NCBI GenBank assembly: GCA_045642545.1
Contig: JAZUJB010000033.1
Coordinates: forward strand, 1-14,071
Direction: 5' to 3'
Length of the DNA stretch: 14,071 bases
Source: F23-B02 sp045642545
Lineage (GTDB): Bacteria > Bacillota > Clostridia > Oscillospirales > Oscillospiraceae
Shown: piece by piece, positions 12,711 to 14,071 of the stretch
Layout of the letters: the number at the start of each line of letters is the position of its first letter
Position numbering within the stretch: position 1 is the first letter of the stretch
Translations under genes and position numbers: made by a program
The notes under the pieces: generated by a model
Told to the model about the DNA's origin: nothing
The model's database searches: none
What the model saw: the letters and a program-made list of their open reading frames with translations, nothing else

Positions 12711-13556
12711 ATGAGTAAACTCAGCAAATTCAATATTTCTCTCGTATTCGTTATCTGTTTGCTGTGCGTTCTGGTCTGCAGCACTGCGCTTGCTGACGGA
12801 ACGGAAACCAATGTCAGCTATACTGAGAGCCCGATTTACATTGACGGGCTGCTGTCCTGCCGTGGCTATGAAATCGGCGGAGTTACCTATCTGCCTATTG
12901 AGACCACCTGCACAATCCTCGGTTACGAGCCTATAGCTGACCTGAACAATGAGACAAATACACTTACCGTCACGGTAGGGGATATAGAAATCAGCGTCTG
13001 CAAGAGTGATAAGTACATTTGCGCAAACGACCGATATCTGTATCTGCCTGACGGTTATATGGAGATTGAGGGCTCCGCGGTCATTCCCGTTGACGCTATT
13101 GCGAAGATTTTTACGCTTAGCGTAAGCTGGAGTGAAGAGCTCGGCGCTTACAATCTCGACACGGCAAACGAGGCACTTCTTACCAACGGCGAGGAATACT
13201 ACAACGAAGAGGACCTTTACTGGATGAGCCGCATCATTACCTTTGAAGCGGGCAACCAGCCTATCGAAGGTCAGATTGGTGTAGGCAATGTGGTTTTGAA
13301 CCGCGTTGAAAGCAACAAATTTGCAAATACGGTTAAGGATGTAATCTTCCAGCAGGGACAGTTTGCACCCGTTGCATCGGGCGCAATCTATATGGACCCG
13401 TTCAAGAGCGCAACAATCACTGCAAAGCTCGTGCTTGAGGGCTACAATACCGTCGGAGAAGCACTGTACTTCCAGCAGACCTGCTGCGGCGGAAGCTGGA
13501 CAACAAGTAATCCGAGATTTGCTGTTAACATTGCAGGTCACAATTTCTTTAACTGA
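12711..13556 (+). CDS. Secreted SleB/CwlJ-type cell wall hydrolase with copper-amine-oxidase-like N-terminal domain
   Basis: A predicted exported peptidoglycan hydrolase of the SleB/CwlJ (Hydrolase_2) fold, a lytic-transglycosylase-like family known from spore cortex lysis. The 281 residues have a signal peptide (cleavage near Ala-Leu-Ala 28), an N-terminal domain (about 40-150; IYIDGLL, GGVTYLPIE, GSAVIPVDAIAKIF) resembling the copper amine oxidase stalk domain common in Firmicutes wall proteins, and the hydrolase domain (about 160-281). Glu179 in ITFEAGNQPIEGQIGVGNVVLNRV is the expected catalytic acid. QGQFAPV and the closing HNFF match the family. AGGAG precedes the ATG by six bases. A long regulatory region lies upstream and a terminator downstream. 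A vegetative rather than spore role cannot be excluded, since the stalk domain is not part of classical SleB. Confidence 0.9.
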   Translation: MSKLSKFNISLVFVICLLCVLVCSTALADGTETNVSYTESPIYIDGLLSCRGYEIGGVTYLPIETTCTILGYEPIADLNNETNTLTVTVGDIEISVCKSDKYICANDRYLYLPDGYMEIEGSAVIPVDAIAKIFTLSVSWSEELGAYNLDTANEALLTNGEEYYNEEDLYWMSRIITFEAGNQPIEGQIGVGNVVLNRVESNKFANTVKDVIFQQGQFAPVASGAIYMDPFKSATITAKLVLEGYNTVGEALYFQQTCCGGSWTTSNPRFAVNIAGHNFFN

Positions 13557-13585
13557 TTGCTAATTTGAAGACTGTATGATAAAAT
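13557..13585 (+). promoter_or_regulatory. Possible promoter of rsmG
   Basis: TTGCTA (4 of 6), 17 bases, TAAAAT (5 of 6) lies directly after the SleB-like stop codon, with a start near 13592 in the terminator loop. It would give rsmG independent transcription. Confidence 0.4.
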
Positions 13586-13617
13586 GAGCTGTAAACAATA
13601 CAGCTCATTTTTCTTTT
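13582..13617 (+). terminator. Rho-independent terminator of the SleB-like gene
   Basis: Twelve-base stem AAATGAGCTGTA (13582-13593) and TACAGCTCATTT (13599-13610), loop AACAA, then a T-rich tail. It lies between the SleB-like gene and rsmG. Confidence 0.88.
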
Positions 13618-13627
13618 GAGGTAAGCT

Positions 13628-14071
13628 ATGGAAAAAATACTGCGCGAGGGCTTTGAACAGCTTGGCATCGTGCCCGATGCTAAGGCCTTTGAACGCTACA
13701 GAACATATTTTGAATATCTTGAGGAGCGCAACGCGGTTATGAATCTTACCGCAATAAGCGGTGAAACCGATGTGGCGCGGCTGCACTTTCTCGATTGCGC
13801 CGCACTTCTGGGATCGGTTGAGCTCAAGGGCAAGCGCATAATCGATGTCGGCACCGGCGCAGGCTTTCCCGGTCTTGCTTTGAAGATTGCCGAGCCCGAT
13901 ATGGAGCTTACGCTGCTTGACAGTCTTAACAAGCGCATTGACTTTCTCTCTGAGACCTGCGAAAAGCTCGGCTTTGACGATGTATCCTGCATTCACGCAA
14001 GGGCAGAGGAGGCGCCTGCCGGTTACCGCGCAGCCTTTGATGTTGCCACATCAAGAGCCGTAGCGCGCCTG
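13628..14071 (+). CDS. rsmG: 16S rRNA (guanine-527-N7) methyltransferase RsmG, N-terminal part
   Basis: RsmG (GidB) uses S-adenosylmethionine to methylate G527 of 16S rRNA in the 530 loop; its loss gives low-level streptomycin resistance. The window holds 148 codons, open to the right edge, of a protein usually about 210-240 residues. Visible features: the N-terminal family segment YFEYLEERNAVMNLTAIS (about 33-50), HFLDC, the S-adenosylmethionine-binding loop IDVGTGAGFPGLALKI (about 76-91), the LLDSLNKRIDFL motif after it, and the SRAVARL segment at the end. GAGG lies eight bases before the ATG. Methylase genes of this family often sit near mnmG and parAB, but those would be outside the window. 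Confidence 0.95.
   Translation, partial: MEKILREGFEQLGIVPDAKAFERYRTYFEYLEERNAVMNLTAISGETDVARLHFLDCAALLGSVELKGKRIIDVGTGAGFPGLALKIAEPDMELTLLDSLNKRIDFLSETCEKLGFDDVSCIHARAEEAPAGYRAAFDVATSRAVARL

Noticed and set aside
12639..13541. A 300-codon open frame antisense to the whole SleB-like gene
   Set aside because: It mirrors the sense codons, has no ribosome binding site or domain, is rich in Cys and Arg in random fashion, and the sense gene has clear family motifs.

Overview
The window looks like chromosomal DNA from an endospore-forming member of the Clostridia (Firmicutes), probably an anaerobe of the Oscillospirales/Ruminococcaceae kind. The basis is a spoIIP gene, a PerR-type regulator beside a rubredoxin-first ('reverse') rubrerythrin, NlpC/P60 and SleB-type wall hydrolases, strong AGGAGG-like ribosome binding sites, AT-rich intergenic DNA and a TSCPD small protein. 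The genus cannot be fixed from the sequence alone. No mobile element, CRISPR array, tRNA or rRNA was seen.

Layout. The window opens with the last 31 codons of a membrane protein (+), then a bidirectional terminator. A minus-strand operon follows, read from about 4.27 kb down to 0.12 kb: apbE lipoprotein, 3-methyladenine DNA glycosylase, recG, and an unrecognised 169-residue protein. Divergent from apbE is a secreted hydrolase with five SH3b repeats and an NlpC/P60 domain (+). Next come a minus-strand zinc-ribbon membrane protein of unknown function and a minus-strand perR-rbr pair. A large exported protein with leucine-rich and fibronectin-III-like repeats (+) follows. A minus-strand spoIIP-CBS pair comes next. 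The right end holds three plus-strand genes: an 80-residue TSCPD protein, a SleB-like hydrolase with a copper-amine-oxidase-like domain, and the first 148 codons of rsmG.

How the genes fit together. Two themes stand out: envelope/peptidoglycan remodelling (NlpC/P60, SpoIIP, SleB-like, the LRR-FN3 surface protein) and genome/oxidative-stress maintenance (RecG, glycosylase, PerR, rubrerythrin). The regulatory DNA ties some of them together. The regions upstream of the NlpC/P60 and SleB-like genes each carry two exact Spo0A-box heptamers (TGTCGAA in either orientation), and the LRR-FN3 gene carries a one-mismatch version. The NlpC/P60 upstream region also holds a perfect match to the WalR direct-repeat consensus, lying between its two Spo0A boxes. 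The PerR protein keeps all five peroxide-sensing metal ligands at the spacing of the Bacillus subtilis protein.

Possibly new material: the two-regulator promoter architecture, a hairpin that would cover the ribosome binding site of the CBS gene after spoIIP, the hairpin-rich 354-bp region before the SleB-like gene, the cysteine-linked FN3 repeat protein, and two unrecognised proteins. I see no gene cluster that amounts to a wholly new biological system.
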